A DNA stretch of 64,000 bases from the NCBI RefSeq assembly GCF_014204945.1, contig NZ_JACHMN010000003.1, positions 2,790,001 through 2,854,000 of the forward strand, given 5' to 3'. The number at the start of each line of letters is the position of its first letter. Positions within the stretch are counted from its first letter, which is position 1. Shown piece after piece: positions 25,219-34,338 of the stretch. The notes below the pieces were generated by a model, which saw nothing but the letters and a program-made list of their open reading frames with translations, had not been told where the DNA came from and ran no database searches. The position numbers and the translations under genes are program-made. Source of the DNA: Allocatelliglobosispora scoriae. GTDB lineage: Bacteria; Actinomycetota; Actinomycetes; Mycobacteriales; Micromonosporaceae.

Positions 25219-25839
25219 ATGACGCTGAGCGAACGACCTCGGGCTGTCCGCGTCCTCGGCTGGTTGCTGATCGCGACGGGCGCCGTCGCGGCCGTGCAGC
25301 TCCTCGCCGGTGTCCTGGAGCTTCGCTACGTGCGGGCCAACGCGGCCCACGCGATCAGCCTCGCCTCGATCACCTCCGACGCCGAGCGGGCGGTCTCCAA
25401 TCTCGACGCCGCCGCCCAGATCGCGATCTGGGTCGGCGCCCTCGGCGCCATCGCCTCCCTGGCGGCCTGGCTGCTCGTCCGCCGGGTCGACCCCTGGGCC
25501 CGCGTCGCCGCCTGGATCACGGCAGGGTCGGTCTTCTTCGGCCAGTTCGCCCTGATGGGGCAGGACTCCTCCATCGGGATCAGCCCGTTCGTCGATTCCA
25601 CCCAGAACCAGGTGATCGAGGACCTCGTCAACTCGCTGATCGTGGCACCGGGCTACTTCCTGCTGATCTACCCCGCCGAGGTGGCCGGGCTGGTCCTCGG
25701 CGTCTGGATCGCCGTCCTCCTGCGCGGCGAGGACACCGTCGAATACCTGCGTTCCCGCACCGAGGCGGCGGCCGACCCCGACTGGGACGCGGTCCTCGCC
25801 GCGAGGCGTGCCGGCTCCGGGCGGAACGGCACCCGGTGA
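25219..25839 (+). CDS. hypothetical membrane protein (DUF4328-like)
   Basis: A 206-residue membrane protein with four hydrophobic segments (about 12-33, 68-88, 95-113, 143-168) and a charged C-terminal tail. The arrangement, with AVSNLDAAAQIAIWVGALGAI and PWARVAAWITAGSVFF, recalls DUF4328 proteins of actinomycetes, but the match is by memory only. The ATG lies at 25219; a GTG 66 bp upstream is inside the operator palindrome and was rejected. Confidence 0.75.
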   Translation: MTLSERPRAVRVLGWLLIATGAVAAVQLLAGVLELRYVRANAAHAISLASITSDAERAVSNLDAAAQIAIWVGALGAIASLAAWLLVRRVDPWARVAAWITAGSVFFGQFALMGQDSSIGISPFVDSTQNQVIEDLVNSLIVAPGYFLLIYPAEVAGLVLGVWIAVLLRGEDTVEYLRSRTEAAADPDWDAVLAARRAGSGRNGTR

Positions 25840-25857
25840 CCACGATCTACAGGTGGC

Positions 25858-25894
25858 GGTGCCTCCGCGGGGTCGCCGCGGAGGCACCGTTTTT
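25858..25894. terminator. intrinsic terminator between convergent genes
   Basis: Perfect 13-bp stem 25858-25870/25876-25888, loop ggtcg, followed on the plus strand by GTTTTT. It ends the membrane-protein transcript and, from the other side, probably the M4 protease transcript. Confidence 0.88.
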
Positions 25895-25909
25895 CCGGGG
25901 AGGGGTGGG

Positions 25910-28279
25910 TCAGGAGACCGTCAGCGACGTGTCGTCGATGACGAAGGAGGTCTGCAGGTAGGGGTCCTCCACGCCGGTGAAGAGCAGCGTGACGGTCTGG
26001 CCGGCGAAGGCCGACACGTTGAAGGTCCGCTGGACGTAGCCGGCGGCCTTGTCGAGGTTGGAGTAGGTCGCCAGGGTGGTTGAGCCGATCTTGACGGTCA
26101 GCTTGTCGTACTGGACGGTGGTGGTCGTCTCGGCGGTGTCGATGTGCAGCCAGAACGACAGGACGTAGCTGGAGCAGCCCGCCGGGATCGTCACCGTCTG
26201 CGACAGCGTGTCGGTGTGCGTGGTGCCGTAGCCGTCGAGCCAGGCGTTCCAGGTGCCGCCGTGGGTCGGCTCGCCGCTGGCGGCCCACTGGCCGATGACG
26301 CCCGTCGAGGCGGTCCAGACCGTGTTGCCCGATTCGAAGCCGGGGTTGCCGAGCTTCTGGCCGGGGCTGGAGCAGGTGCCGGTGCCGTTGACCACGAGGG
26401 TGTACGGCGTGGTGTGGGTGGCCGACGTACCGGTGCCGGTGACGGTCACCACGTAGCTGCCCGGCGGTGTCGAGGCGCTGGTGGCGATGGCGAGCGAGGA
26501 GCTGCCGCCGGTGGTGACGGAGGCCGGGCTGAAGGCGGCCGTGGCGCCGCTGGGCAGACCGGACGCCGTGAGGGCGATGGTCTGGGCGGAGCCGCTGGTC
26601 AGCGCGGTGCTGACGGTGGTCGTGACGGAGCCGCCCGGGTTGACCGAGCCGGACGTCGGCGAGACCGCGATGGAGAAGTCGTTGCCGGTGCCGGTGCAGG
26701 GGGCGTCAGAACCGGCGACGTTGACGGCGGTCCACGCGGCCTGGACGGCCTTGTACTCCGTGGTGCAGGTGCCGTGGAGGTCGGTCGCGGCACGCAGCGT
26801 GTAGGCGCGGGCGGTGTTGGCCGGCGTCGTGGTGTTGACATAGCTGGTGTTGGTGGTGAAGTAGAGGTCCAGGGCGCGGTACCAGATCTTCTCGGCCTTG
26901 GCGCGACCGATGCCGACCACGGCCGGAGCCGAGCCGCAGACCGGGCTGGTGCCGTAAGCGGTCGAGCCGGTGCCCTCGGCGAGGTCGAAGAAGAAGTGGT
27001 TGGCGACGCCCGAGGAGTAGTGCACGTCGACGTTCTTGGTCGAGGTCGACCAGCAGCCGTGCGACGAGCCGTCCAGCGGGGGGTTGTACATGTAGCGCAG
27101 CGGGGTGCCGTTGCCGTTGATGTTGATCTTCTCGCCGACGTCGTAGTCACCGGGGTCGCCGGGCGAGTTGGCGTAGAACTCGACCATGTTGCCGAAGATG
27201 TCCGAGGTCGCCTCGTTGAGGCCGCCCGACTCGCCGGAGTAGACCAGGCCCGCCAGGGCCTCGGTGACACCGTGGCTCATCTCGTGGCCGGCCACGTCGA
27301 TGGAGGTCAGGGGCCGGTTGTTGCCGGCGCCGTCGCCGTAGGTCATCTGCGAGCCGTCCCAGAACGCGTTGATGTACGCGTTGCCGTAGTGCACCCGGCT
27401 CGGCACACCAGCGCCGTTGCCGAAGATGCCGTTGCGGCCGTGGACGTTCTTGAAGTAGTCGAACGTCTTCGCGGCACCGAAGTGCGCGTCGACACCGGCC
27501 GACTGGCGGTTGGACGCCAGGCCGTTGCCCCACACGTTGTCGGCGTCGGTGAAGGTGGTGCAGGTGGAGGTGCCGCCGTTGAGGTCGCAGGTGCGGCCGT
27601 TGCCGTGCGACGGGTCGACCATCGAGTAGGTGCTGCCCGACAGGGTCGTGTCGATGGTGACGGTGCCGGTGTAGACGCCCTGGCCGGTGCCGTTGACGTG
27701 CTTGACGTCGTTGAAGGAGCCGATCACGTTGCCGTTGACGGCGTCGGTGATGACGTGCAGGACAGAGGGGGTCTGTCCGTCGGCGGCCCAGCCGGAGACG
27801 ACGGTCTCGTAGGCGAGCTTGCCGTAGCCCGACGTGGCGTCCACGAAGAGCTCGGGGCTGCCGGCGCCGGTGATCTTGCCGGTGAAGGCGGACTTGGCTG
27901 CCTTGACGGCGGCCGAGGGGGTGACCTTCGCGGCGGTGGAGATCGTCAGCGGTGCGGCGAGGCCGACCGACGTGCCGGCGTAGGCGCCGCCGGGCGCGGT
28001 GTGGATGCTGAAGTCGCCACCGAGGACGCGCAGACCGTTGTAGGTCCGGTCGTAACGGACGTGCCCGGCACCATTGGCGTCGGTCTTCGAACGGTTGACC
28101 ACATAGGCCTCACCACTGGCGGCGGCCTGTAGATCGGCCCGGTGCTGCTGGAGCAACTGGTCGGCCGCCGCGACCACCGCGTCCGGACCGGCGGTCCCGG
28201 CGGCGGCGCTCGGCGCGGTCCCCGCCAGCAGGCCGGCCGCGAGCAGCGCGGCACCGGCGATTCCGAGGGTTCTTCTCAT
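25910..28279 (-). CDS. secreted M4-family (thermolysin-like) zinc metalloprotease
   Basis: A 789-residue secreted protease. The layout is: signal peptide (RRTLGIAGAALLAAGLLAGTAPSAAA), FTP/PepSY propeptide (about 30-200), and M4 catalytic domain (about 205-515) with the zinc motif HEMSH (about 331) and the third ligand Glu in NEATSD 20 residues later. An Ig-like domain follows (about 525-625, DFSIAVSPTSGSVNPGG). Last is a C-terminal beta-sandwich (about 635-789, PGFESGNTVWTASTGVIG) of the type seen in actinomycete secreted proteases. It would digest extracellular protein. Start ATG has AGGGGAGGACGT before it, an excellent Shine-Dalgarno. The minus-strand upstream region has a GATATAAC -10-like box near 28325-28333. 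Confidence 0.95.
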   Translation of the reverse strand: MRRTLGIAGAALLAAGLLAGTAPSAAAGTAGPDAVVAAADQLLQQHRADLQAAASGEAYVVNRSKTDANGAGHVRYDRTYNGLRVLGGDFSIHTAPGGAYAGTSVGLAAPLTISTAAKVTPSAAVKAAKSAFTGKITGAGSPELFVDATSGYGKLAYETVVSGWAADGQTPSVLHVITDAVNGNVIGSFNDVKHVNGTGQGVYTGTVTIDTTLSGSTYSMVDPSHGNGRTCDLNGGTSTCTTFTDADNVWGNGLASNRQSAGVDAHFGAAKTFDYFKNVHGRNGIFGNGAGVPSRVHYGNAYINAFWDGSQMTYGDGAGNNRPLTSIDVAGHEMSHGVTEALAGLVYSGESGGLNEATSDIFGNMVEFYANSPGDPGDYDVGEKININGNGTPLRYMYNPPLDGSSHGCWSTSTKNVDVHYSSGVANHFFFDLAEGTGSTAYGTSPVCGSAPAVVGIGRAKAEKIWYRALDLYFTTNTSYVNTTTPANTARAYTLRAATDLHGTCTTEYKAVQAAWTAVNVAGSDAPCTGTGNDFSIAVSPTSGSVNPGGSVTTTVSTALTSGSAQTIALTASGLPSGATAAFSPASVTTGGSSSLAIATSASTPPGSYVVTVTGTGTSATHTTPYTLVVNGTGTCSSPGQKLGNPGFESGNTVWTASTGVIGQWAASGEPTHGGTWNAWLDGYGTTHTDTLSQTVTIPAGCSSYVLSFWLHIDTAETTTTVQYDKLTVKIGSTTLATYSNLDKAAGYVQRTFNVSAFAGQTVTLLFTGVEDPYLQTSFVIDDTSLTVS

Positions 28280-28398
28280 ACGTCCTCCCCTGATCGATTC
28301 AGCGAGGTAGTCGCTGAGGTATCAGTTATATCGAGCAGTGACGATGTATGAAAGAATTTGACAGTGCCAAGCCGAATCGTGGAGTCGGCGCGCGGCGG

Positions 28399-29997
28399 TC
28401 AGCTCCGGGCGGGACGGAATCCGGTGATGACGACCTGGAGCTCGTCCGCCTGGTCGTTCCACAGCCCGGCCGCGGTGCTCCAGTAGATCGAGTAGGCCTG
28501 GTCCGGCGCGGTGACGAACCCCCGGTTGAGCACGTGCAGGGCGGCGCCCCCGCTGCTGGTGTAGGTGAACTCCCAGTCGGCGGCCTTGTCCCAGTAGTCG
28601 ACGGCCTCCAGCCGCACCCGGGCGTAGTCGCGGTAGCCGCTGCGCCGGGCCGCCTCGTTGTTGCGCCAGTCCTTCACCGGATCCGACTTCGGGTGGCGGG
28701 TCTGGTCGATGAGCAGGAGCGTGCCGTTGCTCGGATGCCGCCAATAGGCGCGGCCGTCGGAGTCCCGGCCGAACCGCCACCCATTCGGTACGGGCACCGC
28801 GAACCCGGTCCCGTCATCGCGCATCTGCCACCCGGCGGGCAGCTGGAACCCGGACGGGGCCGGTGACGGAGACGCCGAGATCCGCGGCGTCGGCGTCGGT
28901 GACGGCGACACCTTCGGGGAGACGGGCGCCTTGCTGATCGTGGCGGGGCTGGTGGAGGGCTGGGCGACGGGGGAGGACGGCCGGTCCGGCTCCCGGGTCA
29001 GCAGCACCCCGGCCAGCACCGCCACGATCAGCAGGACCGCCGCGCCACCGAGCAGGGCCGCCCGGGGAATCCGTCGGGACGACCGTCCGGTGGCCACGAG
29101 GGCGGGCACGGCTCGCGGTGGGCTGACCGGCGGCGCGGCCTCGATGGCGGGCGGGGCGGCGATAGCGAGCGGAGCCCGGGCCAGGGGAGCAGCGACGGCG
29201 GCCCGGAGCAGCTGCTCCGCCCGCTCCGCGCTGATCCGGTCCGCCGGGTCCTTCTGCAGCAGCCCGTCCAGCGCCGGTCGCAGCACACCGGCGTGCTGGG
29301 GCGGCGGCAGGGGCTCGGTCACCAGCGCGGTGAGGGTCGCCAGCGGTGACGACCGCTCGAAGGGGGAGTGCCCCTCGACCGCCGTGTAGAGCGTCGCGCC
29401 CAGCGACCAGAGATCCGAGGACGGCCCGGTACGGCTGTCGTGCACCCGCTCGGGCGCCATGAAGGCCGGGGAACCGAACATGATGCCGGTCCGGGTGATG
29501 CTCGAATCGCCGGGCGCGGTGGCGATGCCGAAGTCGGTGAGCAGCACCCGGCCCTCGTCGGAGAGCATCACGTTGCCCGGTTTCACGTCCCGGTGCACCA
29601 CTCCGGCCCGGTGCGCCGCCTGCAGCGCAGCCAGGACGCCCAGCCCGATCTCGGCAGCCCGGCGCGGCGGCACCGGGATGGCGTCGTGCAGCGAGACACC
29701 CCGCACGTACTCCATGACGATCCACGGATCGCCGCCCTCCCCGGTGAAGACGTCGAAGACGCGGACCACATTGGGGTGGCTCAGGCGGGCGATGGCCCGT
29801 GCCTCGCGGGCGGAGCGTTCGCGCAGCTCCTGGCGTTCCTCTTCGGAGAGTCCCGGCGGCACGACCAGCTCCTTGAGCGCCACGTCGCGGCCCAGCACCT
29901 CGTCGAGCCCTTGCCAGACCCGGCCCATGCCGCCCTGGCCGAGCTGGCGGATCAGACGGTAGCGGTCGCCGACGAGAGTCTCGGAGCTGATGGGCAT
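28399..29997 (-). CDS. membrane Ser/Thr protein kinase (PknB-type, no PASTA)
   Basis: A 532-residue Hanks-type kinase. The kinase domain (about 10-265) has GQGGMGRVW, catalytic Lys in VALKEL, HRDVKPGNV, the DFG triad, and the APE motif in MAPERV. A proline-rich linker follows. One transmembrane helix (about 316-338, AALLGGAAVLLIVAVLAGVLL) is next, then an S/P/T-rich spacer and an extracellular domain of about 140 residues (LPAGWQMRDDGTGFAVPVP to the end) that is not PASTA. That outside domain is probably the sensor. It is divergent from nothing nearby and lies upstream of the protease on the same strand. Confidence 0.93.
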   Translation of the reverse strand: MPISSETLVGDRYRLIRQLGQGGMGRVWQGLDEVLGRDVALKELVVPPGLSEEERQELRERSAREARAIARLSHPNVVRVFDVFTGEGGDPWIVMEYVRGVSLHDAIPVPPRRAAEIGLGVLAALQAAHRAGVVHRDVKPGNVMLSDEGRVLLTDFGIATAPGDSSITRTGIMFGSPAFMAPERVHDSRTGPSSDLWSLGATLYTAVEGHSPFERSSPLATLTALVTEPLPPPQHAGVLRPALDGLLQKDPADRISAERAEQLLRAAVAAPLARAPLAIAAPPAIEAAPPVSPPRAVPALVATGRSSRRIPRAALLGGAAVLLIVAVLAGVLLTREPDRPSSPVAQPSTSPATISKAPVSPKVSPSPTPTPRISASPSPAPSGFQLPAGWQMRDDGTGFAVPVPNGWRFGRDSDGRAYWRHPSNGTLLLIDQTRHPKSDPVKDWRNNEAARRSGYRDYARVRLEAVDYWDKAADWEFTYTSSGGAALHVLNRGFVTAPDQAYSIYWSTAAGLWNDQADELQVVITGFRPARS

Positions 29998-30129
29998 CCC
30001 CCACTCCTACCCGATCCGGTCACGTCCTATGCACCGCGATCGTGCGGTCCTGCGGCAGGGTGCCCGCGATGCCGTTCCCCGTGCCGCCGTCGGTGCTCAT
30101 CGTTTCGAGGTCCTCTCTACGGGATGGGT

Positions 30130-30161
30130 GCAGGCACCCGCTGCTGGGAGCGGGTGCCTGC
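30130..30161. terminator. terminator hairpin after the single-copy peptide gene
   Basis: Perfect 13-bp stem 30130-30142/30149-30161, loop gctggg, 12 bp past the stop of the minus-strand peptide gene. It supports that gene being a separate transcript. Confidence 0.72.
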
Positions 30162-30173
30162 GGTGCGGGTGGA

Positions 30174-30326
30174 TCAGCGTCCGGCTGGCCGTCCCGGTGT
30201 CGGGGTGAGGCGTGGCTGGCGGGCGTACTGCTCGCAGTTCACATAGGAGCCCTTGACGTGCGCGGGGATGTGGTCGACGTGCTCGGCGGCGGCATCGCTG
30301 GTCGGTGCCGGGGTGACGGACTGCAC
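30174..30326 (-). CDS. putative precursor peptide 1 (one EHVDHIPAHVK unit)
   Basis: A 50-residue peptide, GTG start with GGAGAA eight bases before it. It contains EHVDHIPAHVKGSYVNC followed by a basic, Pro-rich tail (LTPTPGRPAGR). The same unit occurs twice in the peptide gene at 34.4 kb. Between this copy and the second unit there, codons differ synonymously (Pro CCC/CCG, Ser TCC/AGC, Tyr TAT/TAC, Val GTG/GTC) while the residues stay, so the frame is under selection. There is no transmembrane segment or signal peptide. It has its own terminator and is divergent from the histidine kinase gene. I infer a modified or signalling peptide precursor; it resembles no family I know. Confidence 0.72.
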   Translation of the reverse strand: MQSVTPAPTSDAAAEHVDHIPAHVKGSYVNCEQYARQPRLTPTPGRPAGR

Positions 30327-30428
30327 GGGTTCTCCGATCGGGTCGGCCGCAGGTCGCGGCAGGTGCGGCGGGTGCCGCAGGGAGAGCCTCGCGCCGGTGG
30401 CGGCCCGCCGGCCAGTGACAGCTGACCC

Positions 30429-30441
30429 GTCCCGTCGGGAC
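30429..30441. promoter_or_regulatory. inverted repeat GTCCCG-t-CGGGAC
   Basis: An exact 13-bp dyad 103 bp upstream of peptide 1 and 63 bp upstream of the kinase gene. The same half-sites, six bases apart, precede peptide 2. It is a candidate operator, perhaps for the nearby NarL-type regulator (inference). Confidence 0.45.
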
Positions 30442-30503
30442 ACCCCGGACCAGCCGTCCGGCCCTCCTGCCTGGCCCGTTCGGCGCGGTGCCGGTCCGGC
30501 AGA

Positions 30504-32549
30504 ATGATCGTCGTGACAACAGCACTGCCTGCCGGCCCGGTACGCCGCCGGGTGGCGGCGTGGACCGTGGCGAGCGTGACCGGGCTGCTGACCGCAGCGG
30601 CGTTCGCGGCCTGGATCGCGGTTCAGCCGTCGGCCACCGCCACCCAGCTCTACGCGCTGGTCGACCTCGCGGACGGGATCGTCTACGGTGCCGTGGCGTG
30701 GCTGATCCTGGGCCGCCGGACCCATCTGACCGGCTGGATCGTCGCCGCGGCGGCCATCGGCGGGGCCTTCTCCGCCTTCTCCTCGCAGTGGGAGCTGCTG
30801 GCGGTCCGCCACCCGCAGCTGTGGGCGCCGGACCTGCTGATCGGCGCGCACACCTGGGCCTGGCTGCCCGGCCTCTACGGCCTGGTGGTCCTGCTGCCGT
30901 GGCTGCTGCCGGCAGACGCGCCCGGGCGAGGCCTGCGGGTGGTCCGGGCGGCCGCGGTGAGCCTGGGGATCGGCTACGTGATCGCCGCGGTCCTCGTCGC
31001 CCTCACCAATCCGGCGCCCTACGGGCTCTTCCACGTCACCGATCCGGAGCTGCGCCGACTGCGCGTGGAGATCCTCGGCCCGGCCATGTACGCGGTGATC
31101 CCGCTCGGGCTGCTCGCCACCGCCGGGGTGCTCCGCCGCCGCCACACCGAGCCCCGGGCACAGCGGCACGGACTGGGCTGGCTCGCCGTCGGCAGCACCC
31201 TGCTCAGCTTCGCCTTCGCCATCGCCTCCCTGCCGCCGTCGTTCGCCGAGCGGCTGCCCGCGCAGGCTCCCGCGCTGCTCATGCTCGCCTCGCAGCTCTT
31301 CTTCCCGGCCGCCGTCCTCGTCGTCGTGCTGCGCCAGCAGCTGTGGGGCATCGACCTCGCCGTCCAGCGGACCCTGGTCTGGCTGCTCATGACCGCGGTC
31401 GTCATCGCCGGCTACACCGGTGGGGTGCTGCTGCTGGACCGGGTGCTGCCGGCCGACTCGTTCGTCCCGAAGGTGCTGGTCACCGCCGTTCTCGCCGCCG
31501 CCTTCCAGCCGTTGCGCCAATGGGTGCAGCGACGGGTGGACCGGCTGGTGCACGGGGAGGGGCGCGAACCGCTGATGCGGCAGGTGGTGCAGCGCCTCGG
31601 CAGCGCCGGCCACGACGAGCCCATGATCGACACGGTGGCTTCCGCCATCGCCTCGTCGCTGCGGCTGGACCGGGTCACGATCACCGTCTATCCGCTGGGC
31701 TCCGCGCCCGGCGCCGCCGCCGGTGCGGTGCCGGGGAGCGGCGGGCCGCCGGTGCGCGTACCCCTCGTCAGTGGTGAGCGGACGGTCGGTGAGCTGGTCG
31801 CCTGGCCGCGCCCCGGCGAGCGGCTGGGGGGCCGGGCGGCTGCGGCGCTGGCGGACCTCGCGCCGGTCGCGGGCGCGGTCGTCGACCTCGCCGTCACCAA
31901 CGAGGCCCTGGCCGGGTCGCGGCGGCGCCTCGCGGAGGCCCGCGACGAGGAGCGGCGCACGCTGCGCCGGGACCTGCACGACGGGCTCGGCCCGGCGCTG
32001 AGCGGCATCGGTCTCGGGCTCGCCGCGACCCGCAACCTGCTGCACCGCGACCTCGCCGCCGCCGAGCAGCTGCTCGAACGGCTCACCGAGGAGATGAACC
32101 AGCGGGCGGAGTCGGTCCGGCACCTGGCCCGGGCGCTGCTCCCGGCCGACCTCGCCGACGGCGACCTGCTGCCGGCTCTGCACACCCTCGCCGAGCGCTA
32201 CGCCCTGGCCGGGTTCGCGGTGACGGTGAGCGTCGATCCGTCGCAGCGGCAGCTGTCCGGCGAGGTGGCGACCGCCGTCTACGGGGTGGTCGCCGAAGCC
32301 GTCCGCAACGTGCACCGGCACGCCCGCGTCGAGCGGTGCGACGTGCTGGTCGAGACGCAGGACGGAGAGCTTCAGGTGACGGTCGTGGACCACGGGACCG
32401 GCCCGACGGCCGGCCGATCAGCGGGGATGGGGCTGCAGTCGATGCGGGAACGGGCCGATGCGGTCGGCGGATCATTGACGGTCGAACCGACCCGGCCCAC
32501 CGGCACCACGGTGCGGCTGCGGGTGCCCCGGCAGCGGGTCGCGGCGTGA
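30504..32549 (+). CDS. NarL/DegS-type sensor histidine kinase
   Basis: A 681-residue membrane kinase. The N-terminal about 310 residues carry seven to eight hydrophobic helices. A GAF-like region follows (about 365-465), then the HisKA_3 dimerisation domain with phospho-acceptor His in RRDLHDGLGPALSG (about 490). The ATPase domain has VVAEAVRNVHRHA (N box) and GMGLQSMRERADAVGG (G box). It phosphorylates the response regulator that overlaps its stop codon (GTGA). It sits between two related peptide genes, so peptide sensing or control of the peptides is possible. Start ATG 30504; GTG 30513 is an alternative. Confidence 0.93.
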   Translation: MIVVTTALPAGPVRRRVAAWTVASVTGLLTAAAFAAWIAVQPSATATQLYALVDLADGIVYGAVAWLILGRRTHLTGWIVAAAAIGGAFSAFSSQWELLAVRHPQLWAPDLLIGAHTWAWLPGLYGLVVLLPWLLPADAPGRGLRVVRAAAVSLGIGYVIAAVLVALTNPAPYGLFHVTDPELRRLRVEILGPAMYAVIPLGLLATAGVLRRRHTEPRAQRHGLGWLAVGSTLLSFAFAIASLPPSFAERLPAQAPALLMLASQLFFPAAVLVVVLRQQLWGIDLAVQRTLVWLLMTAVVIAGYTGGVLLLDRVLPADSFVPKVLVTAVLAAAFQPLRQWVQRRVDRLVHGEGREPLMRQVVQRLGSAGHDEPMIDTVASAIASSLRLDRVTITVYPLGSAPGAAAGAVPGSGGPPVRVPLVSGERTVGELVAWPRPGERLGGRAAAALADLAPVAGAVVDLAVTNEALAGSRRRLAEARDEERRTLRRDLHDGLGPALSGIGLGLAATRNLLHRDLAAAEQLLERLTEEMNQRAESVRHLARALLPADLADGDLLPALHTLAERYALAGFAVTVSVDPSQRQLSGEVATAVYGVVAEAVRNVHRHARVERCDVLVETQDGELQVTVVDHGTGPTAGRSAGMGLQSMRERADAVGGSLTVEPTRPTGTTVRLRVPRQRVAA

Positions 32550-33196
32550 CGGCGCCGATCCGGGTCGTGGTCGTCGACGACCATCCCGTCTTCCGGCTGG
32601 GGATGACCGCCCTGGTGTCGACCTTCGACGGTGTCGAGTGCGCGGGCGAGGCCGCCGACATCGACGAGGCGCTGCGGGTCATCGAGGAGCTCCGCCCCGA
32701 CGTGGTCCTGATGGACCTGCATTTCCAGCACCGCTCCGGCATCGAGGCGACCCGGATCGTCACCGCCCGGCAGCCGGAGGTCGGGGTGCTGGTGGTGACG
32801 ACCCTCGACGACGACGACTCGCTCTTCGCGGCACTGCGGGCCGGTGCTCGCGGCTACCTGCTCAAGGAGGCCGGACCGGCCGAGGTCGAGCGCGCCATCC
32901 GCTCGGTGGCGCACGGCGGCCTGATGTTCGGTGCGGCGATCGCCGCGCAGGCCGCCGGGCTGCTCACCGGCGCCCACGGCGGTCCGGCGGCCCCGTTTCC
33001 GCAGCTCACCGACCGGGAACGCGAGGTGCTGCACCTCGTCGCACTCGGGTTGGAGAACGCCGCCGTCGCGCACCGCCTCGGGCTCAGCCCCAAGACGGTG
33101 CGCAACAACCTCTCCAACATCCTGGTGAAGATCCAGGCGAACAGCCGCGGCGAGGCGATCGCCCGCGCCCGAGCCGAGGGCCTGGGCAAACCGTGA
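32546..33196 (+). CDS. NarL/LuxR-family response regulator
   Basis: A 216-residue response regulator. The receiver domain (1-120) has the DD acidic pair in VVVVDDHPVF, phospho-acceptor Asp in VVLMDLHFQ and a conserved Lys in YLLKEA. The LuxR-type HTH is at about 150-210 (LTDREREVLHLVALG, SPKTVRNNLSNILVK). Its GTG start overlaps the kinase stop as GTGA, so the two are translationally coupled. It probably binds inverted repeats; the GTCCCG/CGGGAC dyads upstream of both peptide genes are candidates. Confidence 0.95.
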   Translation: MTAPIRVVVVDDHPVFRLGMTALVSTFDGVECAGEAADIDEALRVIEELRPDVVLMDLHFQHRSGIEATRIVTARQPEVGVLVVTTLDDDDSLFAALRAGARGYLLKEAGPAEVERAIRSVAHGGLMFGAAIAAQAAGLLTGAHGGPAAPFPQLTDREREVLHLVALGLENAAVAHRLGLSPKTVRNNLSNILVKIQANSRGEAIARARAEGLGKP

Positions 33197-33227
33197 GCGC
33201 GCCGCCTCCCCGCTCCCTCCCCGTGAT

Positions 33228-33300
33228 GATCGCGTTGTTTCCCGGAAACTGGGCCTTCCGCCTGCTGTTGAGGGGACTGTTTCCGGAAAACGACGCGATC
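33228..33300. repeat. 73-nt GATC-type palindromic repeat (copy 2), probable terminator
   Basis: Arms 33228-33249 and 33279-33300 pair at 20 of 22 positions. The element lies between the convergent response regulator and JmjC genes. It matches the reverse complement of 35821-35893 in length (73 nt) and at 52 of 73 positions, including its loop, so the two are copies of one mobile or dispersed element. Confidence 0.75.
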
Positions 33301-33306
33301 AAGGCG

Positions 33307-34328
33307 TTAGTCGGCGGCACCAGCAGCCGGCGGGGTGGCGATCTTGTGGTTGGCGCCGGGGACCTGGAAGTGGTGGAAGGTGACCGTCGCGCTGACGTCC
33401 AGCGCGTGCACCCAGTGCCACCAGCCGACCGGAATGAAGACGGCCTGGCCCGGTTCGAGCACCACGTCGAGCACCGTCGCCTCGGCGAAGAGCGGGTGGC
33501 GGTCCAGGTCCGGCCGGGCCGCGTCCACCGAGCTGAAGGTGCCGCCGCGCGGATAGACCAGGTGCCGCTCGAACGACGGCACCAGCTTGACGTGCTTGCG
33601 CCCCAGCACCTGGCAGAGCAGCACGCTGCTGTTGTCGAAGTGCAGCGGCGTCACGGTCCCGGCCGGGCCGAGCAGCAGGTGCCGTGCTCGGTCCCGTCGA
33701 CCGCGTCGATGATCCCGGCCGGTGCCCGCACGTCGCCGACGAGCGGGCGCAGCGCCCCGGGCCAGTTGCTGTTGCGGGGCACCATGTAGAAGTCGTTGGT
33801 ACGCGAGCCCGCCCCGACCAGCCGCAGATAGTCGCCGAACGGCATCGTGGTGCGGTGCCGGTCGTACTGCCAGGCGTGCTCGGGGTTCGCCTCCCGGCCG
33901 GTCATCACCTCCACCTGGGCGTCACCGCAGCGCCGGGCCATCTCGTCGAGGGTCCACTCGCGGGCGGGCCAGTCGTCGAGCAGCCCGTCGAGCACCACCG
34001 GCCGGTGGCCGAAGTAGTAGCGGGCGAAGAACTCGGCCGGGTCGATCGCCGTGCGGCGGTCCAGTTCCCGCCCGCCGTCGCCGTTGCGCAGCAGCCGGTA
34101 GACATCCATGATGGACTCCAGCCAGTCGTAGCGCAGCGCCATCCGCCGGCTGACCGCGAAATACGGGTGCCCGGTGAGCTGCTCCAGCTCGGCATCGAGG
34201 TCGGCGGGGTCGATCGACTGGGCCAGGGCCGCCGCGCGTACCTCCTCGACCGGCGCGCCCATCGCGAGGTTCTCGGCGAGCCAGATCCGCCAGCCGTGGT
34301 CGAGCCGGGTCGCTTCCGTGGTGGTCAT
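33307..34328 (-). pseudogene. JmjC/cupin_8-type oxygenase, interrupted by a frameshift
   Basis: Two frames together encode one cupin_8/JmjC-like protein of about 340 residues. The first (34328-33651, 225 residues) carries the N-terminal part to DGTEHGT. The second (33654-33307) carries TPLHFDNSSVLLCQVLGRKHV with the Fe-binding His and Asp of HxD, and the second His in PVGWWHWVHAL. Between them, LLLGPAGTV is readable only in the second frame. One missing C near 33678 (CACCTG for CACCCTG) would restore the whole protein. The current stop and the next GTG overlap as GTGA, so a split, coupled gene is also conceivable. These Fe(II)/2-oxoglutarate enzymes hydroxylate proteins, peptides or small molecules. 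The ATG follows the peptide-2 stop by 10 bp, with GAGGAAG overlapping that stop. Confidence 0.8.
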
Positions 34329-34338
34329 CGCTGCTTCC

